In this document: one piece after another, positions 37,317 through 45,432 of the stretch | Layout: each line of letters starts with the position of its first letter | Position numbering within the stretch: the first letter of the stretch is position 1 | Program-made: the position numbers and the translations under genes | The notes under the pieces: model-generated | The model's database searches: none | Told to the model about the DNA's origin: nothing | Seen by the model: only the letters and a program-made list of their open reading frames with translations | Source: Treponema sp. | Lineage (GTDB): Bacteria > Spirochaetota > Spirochaetia > Treponematales > Treponemataceae | Direction of reading: 5' to 3' | Assembly (NCBI GenBank): GCA_017446265.1 | Contig: JAFSRD010000039.1 | Coordinates: forward strand, 30,396 to 94,395 | DNA length: 64,000 bases

Positions 37317-38048
37317 CTACATCGAAAAATCTTTGCCGAGGTATATTTCGCGAGCAACAGGCGAATCGAGTATTTCCTGCTTTGTTCCCTGCATCATAAT
37401 CTGTCCCGTGCTGATGATGATTGCTCGGTGCGTAATTTCGAGCGTATCGCGCACATTGTGATCGGTAATCAAAATGCCTATGCCGCGCTCTGAAAGCAGC
37501 TTTATCATGCTTTTGATGTCCGCAACGGCAATAGGGTCAATGCCTGCAAACGGCTCGTCGAGCAGCAAAAACTTCGGCTCAATGGCAAGAGAACGCGCAA
37601 TTTCCGTGCGCCGGCGCTCACCGCCAGAAAGCGTGAACGCGGGCTGCTTCCTGATTCTGCCTATATCGAATTCCTCGACAAGTTGTTCGAGCCGCTTCTT
37701 TTTTTCGTCGCTCGACAAATCGCTACGCGTCTCCAAAATTGCCCAGATGTTTTCTTCTACTGTGAGTTTTCTGAAAACAGACGGCTCTTGCGGCAAGTAA
37801 GAGATGCCGAGCCTTGCACGCTTGTACATAGGCAGCTTTGTGATTTGCGCTCCATCGAGAAACACGTCGCCCGCAGTGGGAGAATAGAACCCTACAATCA
37901 TGTAAAATGTTGTCGTCTTGCCGCTGCCATTTGGTCCGAGCAAACCAAGCACTTCCCCTGTATACATGGAAAAGTCTATGCCCTGTACAACGCGCTTCCG
38001 CCCAAATGATTTATACAAACTCGCAACTTGCAGCGTATGGTCGCTCAT
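37317..38048 (-). CDS. lptB: LPS-export-type ABC ATPase LptB
   Basis: 243 residues, an ATPase driving lipid extraction to the Lpt bridge. Walker [12 protein letters not shown], signature [16 protein letters not shown], Walker [14 protein letters not shown] and the [14 protein letters not shown]-loop with the extra Arg are the standard LptB pattern. The permease partners LptF/LptG are not in the window. It is the last gene of the pyrG-lptC-lptA-lptB unit and overlaps lptA by 4 bases. Confidence 0.92.
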   Translation of the reverse strand: MSDHTLQVASLYKSFGRKRVVQGIDFSMYTGEVLGLLGPNGSGKTTTFYMIVGFYSPTAGDVFLDGAQITKLPMYKRARLGISYLPQEPSVFRKLTVEENIWAILETRSDLSSDEKKKRLEQLVEEFDIGRIRKQPAFTLSGGERRRTEIARSLAIEPKFLLLDEPFAGIDPIAVADIKSMIKLLSERGIGILITDHNVRDTLEITHRAIIISTGQIMMQGTKQEILDSPVAREIYLGKDFSM

Positions 38049-38893
38049 TTTTGCACTCCCCGCTCATCAATAAACTCTTCGCGCGGCAGTTCTGCTTGCT
38101 CGCCATCGTGCGGCAGCGTGTCTTCTGCTGCGTCATCAGTTTGTTCGTGCGTTTTGCCGTTGTCGGAATATGTCTGCTCGACAGATTCTTCTGCGCTGGC
38201 ATCATTTTGCTCATCTGCATCTTGAGCACGCCCGCTGTCAACGACAGAGCCCTTTACGCGGCCGTCAAGCGTAATTTCCTGCGTGTCGAGGTTGAGCGTA
38301 ATTTCTTGTGCACGGAACATGTCCTCGCCCTGCGTAATCTGCGAGTTGCCGGAAAGTTCAAGCATCTGTGTTTTTTTGCGATATACTGCATAGGCGCTTT
38401 TACATACGTTGTCTTTTTGTTTGAGCGTTATATCAATCTGAATAATTGCAACATCAGTGTTTTGATTGTATTCGATAATCTGCGCATCGGCGGTTACGTT
38501 ATTTTCAGTATCGTCAAGATGCACATTGTCTCGCAATGTTGCAATTTTTGTCACGCGGTCGTACAAAAGTTTGCCACACGTAAACTCCAGCTTTGCTTCA
38601 AAATTTTTCCCCGTAATATTGCCGTCAGCTTCAATGTAGCGGAAATTTTTCCCGCTCATCGTAATCGCGTCTGCTGCAATCTCAATTGACGATGTGAGCA
38701 CGTATGCGTTTCCGCGTAGCGTCGTTGTGTCAGAGGTATTTCCCGCAGTGCCGGTCATATTGTTTGCAGAAAACGTAATTTTTTCTGCATGCACATACAA
38801 TGCGCAAGCGGCGTAAAAAATTAATAATGCAGATGCACAGAAAAAGCGGCGCGCATATCGTGCGTATGCCGTATAATTATTAATCATTGCCAT
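38045..38893 (-). CDS. lptA: LptA/OstA-like periplasmic protein
   Basis: 282 residues with a signal peptide (about 1-36) and the OstA beta-jellyroll repeats ([33 protein letters not shown], later [20 protein letters not shown]), the fold that forms a lipid-carrying groove across the periplasm. The last 60 residues are a very acidic, Asp/Glu/Gln-rich tail not found in typical LptA. Start choice between 38893 and 38887 is open. Both overlap the lptC end. Confidence 0.83.
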   Translation of the reverse strand: MAMINNYTAYARYARRFFCASALLIFYAACALYVHAEKITFSANNMTGTAGNTSDTTTLRGNAYVLTSSIEIAADAITMSGKNFRYIEADGNITGKNFEAKLEFTCGKLLYDRVTKIATLRDNVHLDDTENNVTADAQIIEYNQNTDVAIIQIDITLKQKDNVCKSAYAVYRKKTQMLELSGNSQITQGEDMFRAQEITLNLDTQEITLDGRVKGSVVDSGRAQDADEQNDASAEESVEQTYSDNGKTHEQTDDAAEDTLPHDGEQAELPREEFIDERGVQK

Positions 38894-39449
38894 TTAATGC
38901 TTCTCCGTGCGTTTCATCGTCATCTGTTTCTACAGTGCCAGACACAACTCCGGTAAATACAAACGTATTGCTCACACCGCTTGCAGAAAATCCAGAACCA
39001 ATAATCATCGTGTTATCTTTTACAATAGTGATAGTGTCGCTTCTGCCGCTCGTGAGTTGCTCGCTTTTTCCGTTCCAGCGCAATTCGTCCGCACGAATTA
39101 CTACATGGCGCGGATAATTTATCAATTCAATATTGTCGTACAGCGAATACTTTTTTTCGCGCGCATTAAATGCAAGAAGGCGACATGAGCCTTCTGTTTC
39201 AATCGTGCCCGCAGCATCAAATGCCGCAAATTGCATGTTGCTCGCATATGTGTCATTTCCGCCTTTATATTGCTCCAGTTTTTCAGCACTCAACGAAAGT
39301 TTTTCGTGGCCATCTTCATAACGCACAAGGAGCGCGTCATTGAATATAAATTCGGGCACTGTCTGCTCTACGTTTTTTACGCCTTCGGTATATTTGAGCG
39401 AGCAACTGACAGAGAGAAACAGCAGTATGAGCACGCGTGCGTTTTTCAT
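38880..39449 (-). CDS. lptC: LptC-like membrane-anchored export protein
   Basis: 189 residues beginning at the ATG that overlaps the pyrG stop (ATGA). The N-terminus (ARVLILLFLSVSC) looks like a lipoprotein signal with Cys17, or a simple anchor. The rest has the beta-rich YKGGNDTYASNMQFAAFDAA and VVIRADELRWNG pattern of LptC/YrbK proteins, which pass lipid from the LptBFG extractor to LptA. The assignment leans on position directly before lptA and lptB. Confidence 0.75.
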   Translation of the reverse strand: MKNARVLILLFLSVSCSLKYTEGVKNVEQTVPEFIFNDALLVRYEDGHEKLSLSAEKLEQYKGGNDTYASNMQFAAFDAAGTIETEGSCRLLAFNAREKKYSLYDNIELINYPRHVVIRADELRWNGKSEQLTSGRSDTITIVKDNTMIIGSGFSASGVSNTFVFTGVVSGTVETDDDETHGEALNGND

Positions 39450-41059
39450 TGCTCCTGACCAAGTGTTGCAGCTATGAACGACACGAATAGCGGATGCGGT
39501 TTGGACGGACGTGAAGCGAATTCTGGGTGATACTGTACACCGATTCCCCATATGTGATTTTTCCATTCAAACGCTTCTACGCGGTTATCGGGCTCGGAAA
39601 CTGCGCATGCGACAAGCCCGTGCGCCTCCATATCTTTTGTATATTTACTGTCAAACGTGTATTTGTTGCGGTGTCGTTCAGAAATTGTTGTTTTTTTGTA
39701 TATGGCGGCAAGTTTTGTGTTTTTGACAAGGCGCACGGGAGCGGCTCCAAGCTTCATTGTGCCTGCTACTGAAAGGCCTGCCTGCTCTTCTGGCAAACTG
39801 ATAATAGCATGCGTGCTGTTTTGAATAAATTCAGTGCTGTCTGCATCTTGCCAGCCGCACAGCGAGCGCCCTGTTTCAATAGCCATAAGCTGCATTCCCA
39901 GATTGATTCCAAAATACGGTATGTTATTTTCGCGCGCATATTTTACTGCAACGAGCAAGCCGAGAAATCCGCGCTGCCCATAGTTTGCAGGAACAACAAT
40001 GCCGTCACTATCTTTGAATGCATGTGCAATCTCTTTTTCGCTGCGCAGCCCTTCAATTGTTTCCGCATCAATTTTGTCTATTATAAGTTCTGCCCCGAAC
40101 GATGTTACTGCCGCATGAAACAACGCCTCGCGTACAGATTTATAGCAGTCATCAAGATAGTCTTTTTTGCCGACAACAGCGATGCGCACTTTTGAACCAG
40201 ACGTATTGAGCTTTTCAAGGAATGTCGTCCATTGCCTGATGTTGCACCGCTCTGCAGTGAGCGCAAGCTTTTTTAGGACGCATGCATCAAGCCCTTCTCT
40301 ATGAAAAATAACCGGCAACTCGTATACCGATTTTTGCACATCGACAGAGGCGAATACCGCATCTGATGGAACATTGCAAAAGAGCGCAAGTTTTTTCCGC
40401 AGATGCGCGTCGAGCATATCTTTTGTGCGGCACAAAAGTATGTCGGGCTGTATTCCCGACTCTTGCAACTGTTTTACTGAATGTTGCGTTGGCTTCGTCT
40501 TCAACTCACCACCGGTGATAATCGGCACAAGCGTAATATGAATAGTGCACACCTCATTTTTACCAAGCTCATTGATAAGTTGCCGCGTCGCCTCAAGGTA
40601 CGGAATTGATTCAATGTCGCCTACTGTACCTCCTATCTCTACGATAACAACATCTGCACCTGATCGCGAGCCACTGTTGAGAATGTTGCGCTTTATTTCA
40701 TCAGTGATGTGTGGAATAACTTGCACCGTGCGCCCATTGTATTTTCCTGCTCGTTCGTTTTGAATCACTTGATTGTAAATTTTGCCGATAGTGATGCAGT
40801 TTTCACCAGTGACGTTGACGCTCGTAAACCGCGAGAAATTGCCCAAATCTAAATCTGTCTCCGTGCCGTCTTCTGTCACATACACTTCGCCGTGCTGAAA
40901 CGGGCTTATGTTGCCCGCATCAAGATTTATGTACGGGTCGCATTTAATCATCGAGATTTTTAAACCGCTGCATTCGAGCAGACTGCCAAGCGAGGCCGAT
41001 GCCACACCTTTGCCAAGGCTGGAACATACGCCGCTTGTTACCAGTATGTATTTGCTCAT
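39446..41059 (-). CDS. pyrG: CTP synthase with a degenerate glutaminase site
   Basis: 537 residues, the usual PyrG length. The N-terminal amidoligase domain that makes CTP from UTP, ATP and ammonia looks sound (SSLGKG P-loop, KCDPYINLDAG, ISPFQHGEVYV). The C-terminal class I glutaminase domain is altered. The nucleophile motif, normally GICLGMQ, reads GINLGMQ with Asn386 in place of Cys, and the oxyanion-hole motif, normally PGGFG, reads PANYG. The His-Pro-Glu of the triad is kept (HPEF). Glutamine hydrolysis should therefore be lost, leaving an ammonia-dependent enzyme. The gene heads the lptCAB unit. Start at 41059 (MSKYILVTSG). Confidence 0.93.
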   Translation of the reverse strand: MSKYILVTSGVCSSLGKGVASASLGSLLECSGLKISMIKCDPYINLDAGNISPFQHGEVYVTEDGTETDLDLGNFSRFTSVNVTGENCITIGKIYNQVIQNERAGKYNGRTVQVIPHITDEIKRNILNSGSRSGADVVIVEIGGTVGDIESIPYLEATRQLINELGKNEVCTIHITLVPIITGGELKTKPTQHSVKQLQESGIQPDILLCRTKDMLDAHLRKKLALFCNVPSDAVFASVDVQKSVYELPVIFHREGLDACVLKKLALTAERCNIRQWTTFLEKLNTSGSKVRIAVVGKKDYLDDCYKSVREALFHAAVTSFGAELIIDKIDAETIEGLRSEKEIAHAFKDSDGIVVPANYGQRGFLGLLVAVKYARENNIPYFGINLGMQLMAIETGRSLCGWQDADSTEFIQNSTHAIISLPEEQAGLSVAGTMKLGAAPVRLVKNTKLAAIYKKTTISERHRNKYTFDSKYTKDMEAHGLVACAVSEPDNRVEAFEWKNHIWGIGVQYHPEFASRPSKPHPLFVSFIAATLGQEQ

Positions 41060-41064
41060 ATGAC

Positions 41065-41096
41065 AGTATATTCTCACTAACTGCACAATTCGTCAA
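41065..41096 (-). promoter_or_regulatory. Candidate promoter of the pyrG-lptCAB unit
   Basis: On the minus strand TATACT (41065-41070) ends five bases before the ATG at 41059. TTGACG (41091-41096) is the only good -35, but it lies 20 bases away from that -10. With GAATAT as the -10 the spacing is 17 bases. Either choice predicts almost no leader. Confidence 0.4.
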
Positions 41097-41147
41097 GACA
41101 GCAAACGTCCGTCACATGCAGGCTGCTATAACAAAAAAATTAATATG

Positions 41148-41176
41148 TTGTCTTTAATTAAAAAAAAGTGTATACT
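41148..41176 (+). promoter_or_regulatory. Sigma-70 promoter of cheR, leaderless layout
   Basis: TTGTCT (41148-41153), 17 A/T-rich bases, TATACT (41171-41176), six bases, then the ATG at 41183. No Shine-Dalgarno is present. Confidence 0.7.
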
Positions 41177-41182
41177 ACCATT

Positions 41183-42001
41183 ATGTCGGATTTATTAAAC
41201 GATGCAGAATTTGAAATGTTTCGCAAAGTCATTTACGATGAAAGCGGCATCACGTTTTCTTCTACAAATCGCTCCATTCTTGACAGCCGCATCAAAGAGA
41301 TACTGCGAAAAAAGAAAATAGATGCTGTCGAGCAATATTATAAACTCATCTTGAGCGACAAAGAAGAAATGAAAGCCATGCTCGACTCCGTTACGACAAA
41401 CCTTACTCATTTTTTTCGCACACAGCCGCATTTTGACGCGCTCATCAACTATGTTGTTCCGCATCTTATTGAAGAAAAGAAAAAAACAGGAAACACAAGC
41501 ATCCATGTGTGGAGCGCGGGTTGTTCAACAGGAGAAGAACCATACACAATTGCAATGATTCTCAAAACAATTTTGCCTGCTCCATTTACATTTTCAATTA
41601 CTGCCTCTGACATCTCGCTCAAATCGCTCATGGTGGGCAGACAGGGATTTTATGCAGACAACCGCATGGACGGCGTACCACCCGACTACTTGGCAAAATA
41701 TTTTACAAAGACTAGCGGCGGCTATCAAGTTAATAAAGATTTAATGGACACGATTCACTTTGACTACCACAACCTCAAGCATGACTCTGGCGCACGAAAC
41801 CTTGACATTATTTTTTGCCGCAATGTGCTCATCTACTTTGATGAAGCGGCACAGGAATCGGTTATCAATCGCTTTTGGAATTCTATGGGGCCGCATTCGT
41901 ACCTATTTATTGGCCACTCAGAATCACTTTTTGGCATGAAAACGCAATTCCAATTTTTAAAAACAGAATGGGCATGCCTCTATCAAAAAAATATTAATTG
42001 A
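41183..42001 (+). CDS. cheR: Chemotaxis protein methyltransferase CheR
   Basis: 272 residues. Methylates glutamates on chemoreceptors with SAM. The N-terminal helical domain ends in SVTTNLTHFFRTQPHF. The Rossmann domain shows VWSAGCSTGEEPYTIAM (SAM binding) and IIFCRNVLIYFD. The short beta-subdomain insertion is retained. It is followed after 28 bases by cheB, so adaptation enzymes are co-encoded. A chemoreceptor gene lies at the left end of this window. The start fits a leaderless promoter. Confidence 0.96.
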   Translation: MSDLLNDAEFEMFRKVIYDESGITFSSTNRSILDSRIKEILRKKKIDAVEQYYKLILSDKEEMKAMLDSVTTNLTHFFRTQPHFDALINYVVPHLIEEKKKTGNTSIHVWSAGCSTGEEPYTIAMILKTILPAPFTFSITASDISLKSLMVGRQGFYADNRMDGVPPDYLAKYFTKTSGGYQVNKDLMDTIHFDYHNLKHDSGARNLDIIFCRNVLIYFDEAAQESVINRFWNSMGPHSYLFIGHSESLFGMKTQFQFLKTEWACLYQKNIN

Positions 42002-42029
42002 TAATTGAAAAATATAAGGAGATTGATTT

Positions 42030-43214
42030 ATGGACGACATTGAAGTTCTTGTGTGTGACGATTCCGCATTGATGCGGAATCTTATTTCACGGATTATCAA
42101 CGAAACGGAGGGGTTGCATGTTGTCGGAACTGCAATGAACGGTCAGTTCGCTGTAGACAAAATCCCCTATATGAAACCTGATGTGGTTGTGCTCGACATT
42201 GAAATGCCTGTAATGAATGGCATTGAATTTTTAAAAGCACGCAATGCACGCGGTTGGAAAATCCCTGTCATCATTTTGTCCAGCATTGCCACAAAAGGTG
42301 CGGCAGTGACAATGGAGTGCCTTGAACTTGGTGCAAGCGATTTTATCACCAAGCCGGGCGGCTCTGCATCTGCCGACGTCGTAACTGTTTCATATCAGCT
42401 TGTTGAGTTGATTTCATCGTACGGCAGCGCATATGCCCGTTCAAAAGGCAAAAATCCTTACGCGCCCGACTTTTTCGCACACCAAATAAAGCTCAAAAAT
42501 GCGGAGCGGTTTGTCGCTCAAAAAAAAGGTGGCGATGCTGTTTCAGCAGAAAAAGAGCTGCCGCCAGCGTTGTGGCATCCCATGTCAGAAAAAAATAAAG
42601 AGCCGGCAGTTATCAAACCAGTTCGAGAAAGCGGACGCATTGAGATTATCGCCATAGGAATCTCTACAGGCGGACCGAATGCGCTCAGGGATGTTTTCAA
42701 AAATATTGATGCGAATTTGAAGCAGCCTATTCTCGTCGTGCAACACATGCCACCGGGATTCACAACAGAGTTTGCACGAAGCCTTGACCGCATCTGTCCG
42801 CTTTCGGTAAAAGAAGCTGAAGATGGAGACTTAATTGAAAGCGGACATATTTACATTGCACCAGGAAATTATCATATCTATGTTGAAAAAAGGATAAATG
42901 GCGATGTGATACGTTTGTCACAAGACCCTGCGCGCAATGGGCATAGACCGTCCGCAGATTATCTTTTTGAATCAGTTGCAAAAAAATATCAGAACCATGC
43001 ACTTGGCGTCATTATGACAGGCATGGGGCGCGACGGAGCTGCACAACTCGCAGAAATGCGCAAGCAAGGTGCATGGACGCTCGGTCAAGATGAGCAATCT
43101 GCAATCGTCTACGGAATGCCGCGCGTTGCGTGGGAACTTGGCGCTGTTCAAAAACAAGTGCCTCTTGAAAATATGGCAGAGGCAATAAACGCCCTCGCGC
43201 GTGAAAATTATTAA
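42030..43214 (+). CDS. cheB: Chemotaxis response regulator / protein-glutamate methylesterase CheB
   Basis: 394 residues. An N-terminal receiver domain (acidic Asp10/Asp11, phospho-acceptor Asp56 in VVLDIEMP, Thr/Ser and Lys at ILSSI and TKPG), a linker of about 75 residues, and a C-terminal methylesterase with its catalytic triad Ser212 (GISTGG), His239 (VVQHMPPGF) and Asp335 (GMGRDGA). It removes receptor methyl groups when phosphorylated by CheA. AAGGAG gives a clear ribosome site. Its TAA directly abuts the stop of the convergent rseC-like gene. Confidence 0.97.
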   Translation: MDDIEVLVCDDSALMRNLISRIINETEGLHVVGTAMNGQFAVDKIPYMKPDVVVLDIEMPVMNGIEFLKARNARGWKIPVIILSSIATKGAAVTMECLELGASDFITKPGGSASADVVTVSYQLVELISSYGSAYARSKGKNPYAPDFFAHQIKLKNAERFVAQKKGGDAVSAEKELPPALWHPMSEKNKEPAVIKPVRESGRIEIIAIGISTGGPNALRDVFKNIDANLKQPILVVQHMPPGFTTEFARSLDRICPLSVKEAEDGDLIESGHIYIAPGNYHIYVEKRINGDVIRLSQDPARNGHRPSADYLFESVAKKYQNHALGVIMTGMGRDGAAQLAEMRKQGAWTLGQDEQSAIVYGMPRVAWELGAVQKQVPLENMAEAINALARENY

Positions 43215-43625
43215 TTAACAAATTGCAATTATTTCCAGTTTTTCAGGGTTGTTTTTTTTGCGCACAGCGAGCATGACAATTGCGCAAGCCAGCGCGAGAA
43301 AGAACAATGAGCAAAATGCCTGCATGCTTTCTGTCGCTTTCCTGCCCAAGAGCGCGGCCAGTGGATGTGCTGCAAAAAATCCAAGCGTTGCGCTGAACAG
43401 GGGAAAAATGAGCGAAAATACGCTTTGCAGCGCTTCGTGTTTTGCAGACATGCCGAGCGTGACTTTTTGACCTGGCCGCACGTCAAAGCACTTTGAATTT
43501 GAAACGGAGAATTGCGATGCGCACGACGAGCAGTTTGCATGGCATGTTGCGCAGCTTGCGTTTTTAATCGGCGTTACAGTAACTGTTGCGCCATCCATTT
43601 CTGTTACTATGCAATGCAGCGTCAT
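43215..43625 (-). CDS. RseC/MucC-like membrane protein
   Basis: 136 residues. The N-terminal cytoplasmic part carries Cys25, Cys28, Cys32 and Cys35 (CX2CX3CX2C), a probable Fe-S or metal site, followed by two membrane helices (about 72-94 and 102-122). This matches the RseC family, members of which sit in Rnf/SoxR-reducing systems or modulate sigma-E. Neither partner system is in the window. It overlaps the TPR gene by 4 bases and ends the polyprenyl synthase, TPR, rseC unit. Confidence 0.82.
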   Translation of the reverse strand: MTLHCIVTEMDGATVTVTPIKNASCATCHANCSSCASQFSVSNSKCFDVRPGQKVTLGMSAKHEALQSVFSLIFPLFSATLGFFAAHPLAALLGRKATESMQAFCSLFFLALACAIVMLAVRKKNNPEKLEIIAIC

Positions 43626-44158
43626 TTTTGCATTCCGTGTTTTTCTATCTCTTTTATGCGGGAATCACATTCGTTTTCCCCCTGCGCGTTCCCAAGTTCG
43701 CTGTACGTGTCGCGTAAATTAAAGAGCGCATCGTAATAATACGGATTGAGCGCAACTGCATGTTCAAACGCTTCGCATGCGTCGTTGAACATTTCGCGGC
43801 TAAAATAGATGACGCCGAGCGTATTCCACAGATGTGGATTTATGGGATTGTAATCAAGCCCGTCTTCACAGTAGTAGAGCGCACCTGAAAAATCGCCGAG
43901 ACTATAGCACACAAGTGCAAGCGCTTCGACAATTTCTTCATCTGCATTGTTTATCGCATACGCTTTTTTCAACGCTTCGCGCGCGCTCAAAAGGTCTCCT
44001 GCATCGCGGCATGTTACGCCGAGATTAAACCACAAGAGTGAATTGCTGTTTTCAATGGTGAGCGCGCGTACAAAGCACGCAATCGCTTCAGTGTAGTCGC
44101 CATGCGAAGCAAGCATAATTGCCTGATTATTGAGTTTTTCAGCTGTTTCTTTAAGCAT
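43622..44158 (-). CDS. Small TPR-repeat protein
   Basis: 178 residues made almost wholly of about four to five tetratricopeptide repeats (SLLWFNLGVTCRDAGDLLSA, later PHLWNTLGVIYFSREMFNDA) and no signal peptide, so it should be a cytoplasmic adaptor. GGAG precedes the ATG, which lies inside the end of the polyprenyl synthase gene (8-base overlap). The partner is unknown. Confidence 0.82.
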   Translation of the reverse strand: MLKETAEKLNNQAIMLASHGDYTEAIACFVRALTIENSNSLLWFNLGVTCRDAGDLLSAREALKKAYAINNADEEIVEALALVCYSLGDFSGALYYCEDGLDYNPINPHLWNTLGVIYFSREMFNDACEAFEHAVALNPYYYDALFNLRDTYSELGNAQGENECDSRIKEIEKHGMQK

Positions 44159-45260
44159 GACACATCTCCTGTGTAAAAGCGTTTTTTTGTTTTTCCATCA
44201 TTGCAGAAAAAAGTTTAACAATGGGAGAAATGCCCGCACTTGCAGTTTCTGTTTTGTACAAAGACGCAAGCGCGCTGCTCTTTTCTTGTACGAGTTTACA
44301 GCCTTTTTCATACGCGGCGGCAACAGCTCCGCTTGCTGCAAGCAGCGAAATGCATTCTTCAACTGCGGGCGAGTCAATGCCTTCGTCATGCGCCTTTGAA
44401 AATAACATTGCCATGCGTTCCCTGTCTTCAGGGTGCGCAGAAATATGCAGCAGTACAGGCAAGCTTTTCTTGCCTTCCACGATGTCGTCGCCGCGTTTTT
44501 TGCCGGGATTACCTGTTGTAAGATTTTGCACGTCATCAAGAATCTGGAATCCTCCGCCAATTTCTGCGGCAATGTCGCCTGCGTGTGCAGCTTCTTCATC
44601 TGTGCCGCCCCCTGCAATAATGCCTGCCTGTGCAGCAAGCGATGCAAGCGTTCCTGTTTTATGCTGCACCATTGCAGTGTATTCTTCAAGCGATGGAATG
44701 TGCGATTTGTTGCGGTGCCAAAATATATCCATTGCCTGACCTACGTGAAGACGGCGCAGTTCTTTTGTGTACAACGCAGAAAACTTTGCTTTTGCAGCAG
44801 CAGCAATTGGCAATGCATCTATGCGAACGCACGCTTCAAAATATAGCCATGATGCTGCATTGAGCGCAGAGTCAATTCCATAGGTGATATATGCCGCAGG
44901 CTTTCCACGGCGCGTGTCAGAACAATCTTCTATGTCGTCGTGAATCAGACTTGCTGTATGCACAAACTCGACTAGCGGCGCAAGCGTATATGTTGCTTCT
45001 TCAGACAGCAACGCATTTTCTCTGTAAAATGAGCGCGCGCTTTCTGCACACAACACGAGCAACAGCGGTCGCCATCGCTTGCCGCCCAACGCAATGAGCT
45101 GTTTGCATGGCTCAACAAGTTGCAACAGGTGCATGTCGGAAATTGCCGCAGGAAGCGTTCCGAAAGATTTTTTCTTCCACTCGGACGATATATGAAACGA
45201 AAGCGCGTCATTGAGCGATTTTTCAATCTGTTCAAGACGTGCGGCAAAATCATGTGTCAT
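44151..45260 (-). CDS. Polyprenyl diphosphate synthase
   Basis: 369 residues, a trans-isoprenyl transferase that condenses IPP with allylic diphosphates. The first Asp-rich motif is complete (SLIHDDIEDCSDTRRG). The second is DDVQN instead of DDxxD, a variant seen in some GGPP-type synthases. KKRGDDIVEGKKSLPVLL follows as expected. Product length cannot be read off, and a carrier for peptidoglycan lipid or quinones is likely. It is somewhat longer than the usual 300-350 residues. The ATG at 45260 lies six bases after a -10. Confidence 0.9.
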   Translation of the reverse strand: MTHDFAARLEQIEKSLNDALSFHISSEWKKKSFGTLPAAISDMHLLQLVEPCKQLIALGGKRWRPLLLVLCAESARSFYRENALLSEEATYTLAPLVEFVHTASLIHDDIEDCSDTRRGKPAAYITYGIDSALNAASWLYFEACVRIDALPIAAAAKAKFSALYTKELRRLHVGQAMDIFWHRNKSHIPSLEEYTAMVQHKTGTLASLAAQAGIIAGGGTDEEAAHAGDIAAEIGGGFQILDDVQNLTTGNPGKKRGDDIVEGKKSLPVLLHISAHPEDRERMAMLFSKAHDEGIDSPAVEECISLLAASGAVAAAYEKGCKLVQEKSSALASLYKTETASAGISPIVKLFSAMMEKQKNAFTQEMCHA

Positions 45261-45266
45261 ATGATA

Positions 45267-45295
45267 AATATACTGGAAAAACAAAACGGAAACAA
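45267..45295 (-). promoter_or_regulatory. Sigma-70 promoter of the polyprenyl synthase gene, leaderless layout
   Basis: On the minus strand TTGTTT (45290-45295), 17 bases, TATATT (45267-45272), six bases, then the ATG at 45260. Confidence 0.6.
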
Positions 45296-45392
45296 CTGTT
45301 TGAGGGCGTATATTACCAACAGCAGCTATGTGTATAGCGGTATTAAAAATATTGTTATTTTCGAATTTTTTTATTTATAAATTCAAGAATGA

Positions 45393-45401
45393 TGTTATAA
45401 T
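45393..45401 (+). promoter_or_regulatory. Extended -10 promoter of the fatty-acid permease/CoA-transferase operon
   Basis: TGT-TATAAT (-10 at 45396-45401) predicts a +1 near 45408. A strong GAGGAGG (45418-45424) lies eight bases before the ATG at 45433. This is a conventional leader, in contrast with the divergent polyprenyl synthase gene. Confidence 0.55.
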
Positions 45402-45432
45402 TTATTTCATATTTTTCGAGGAGGTTTGTTTT

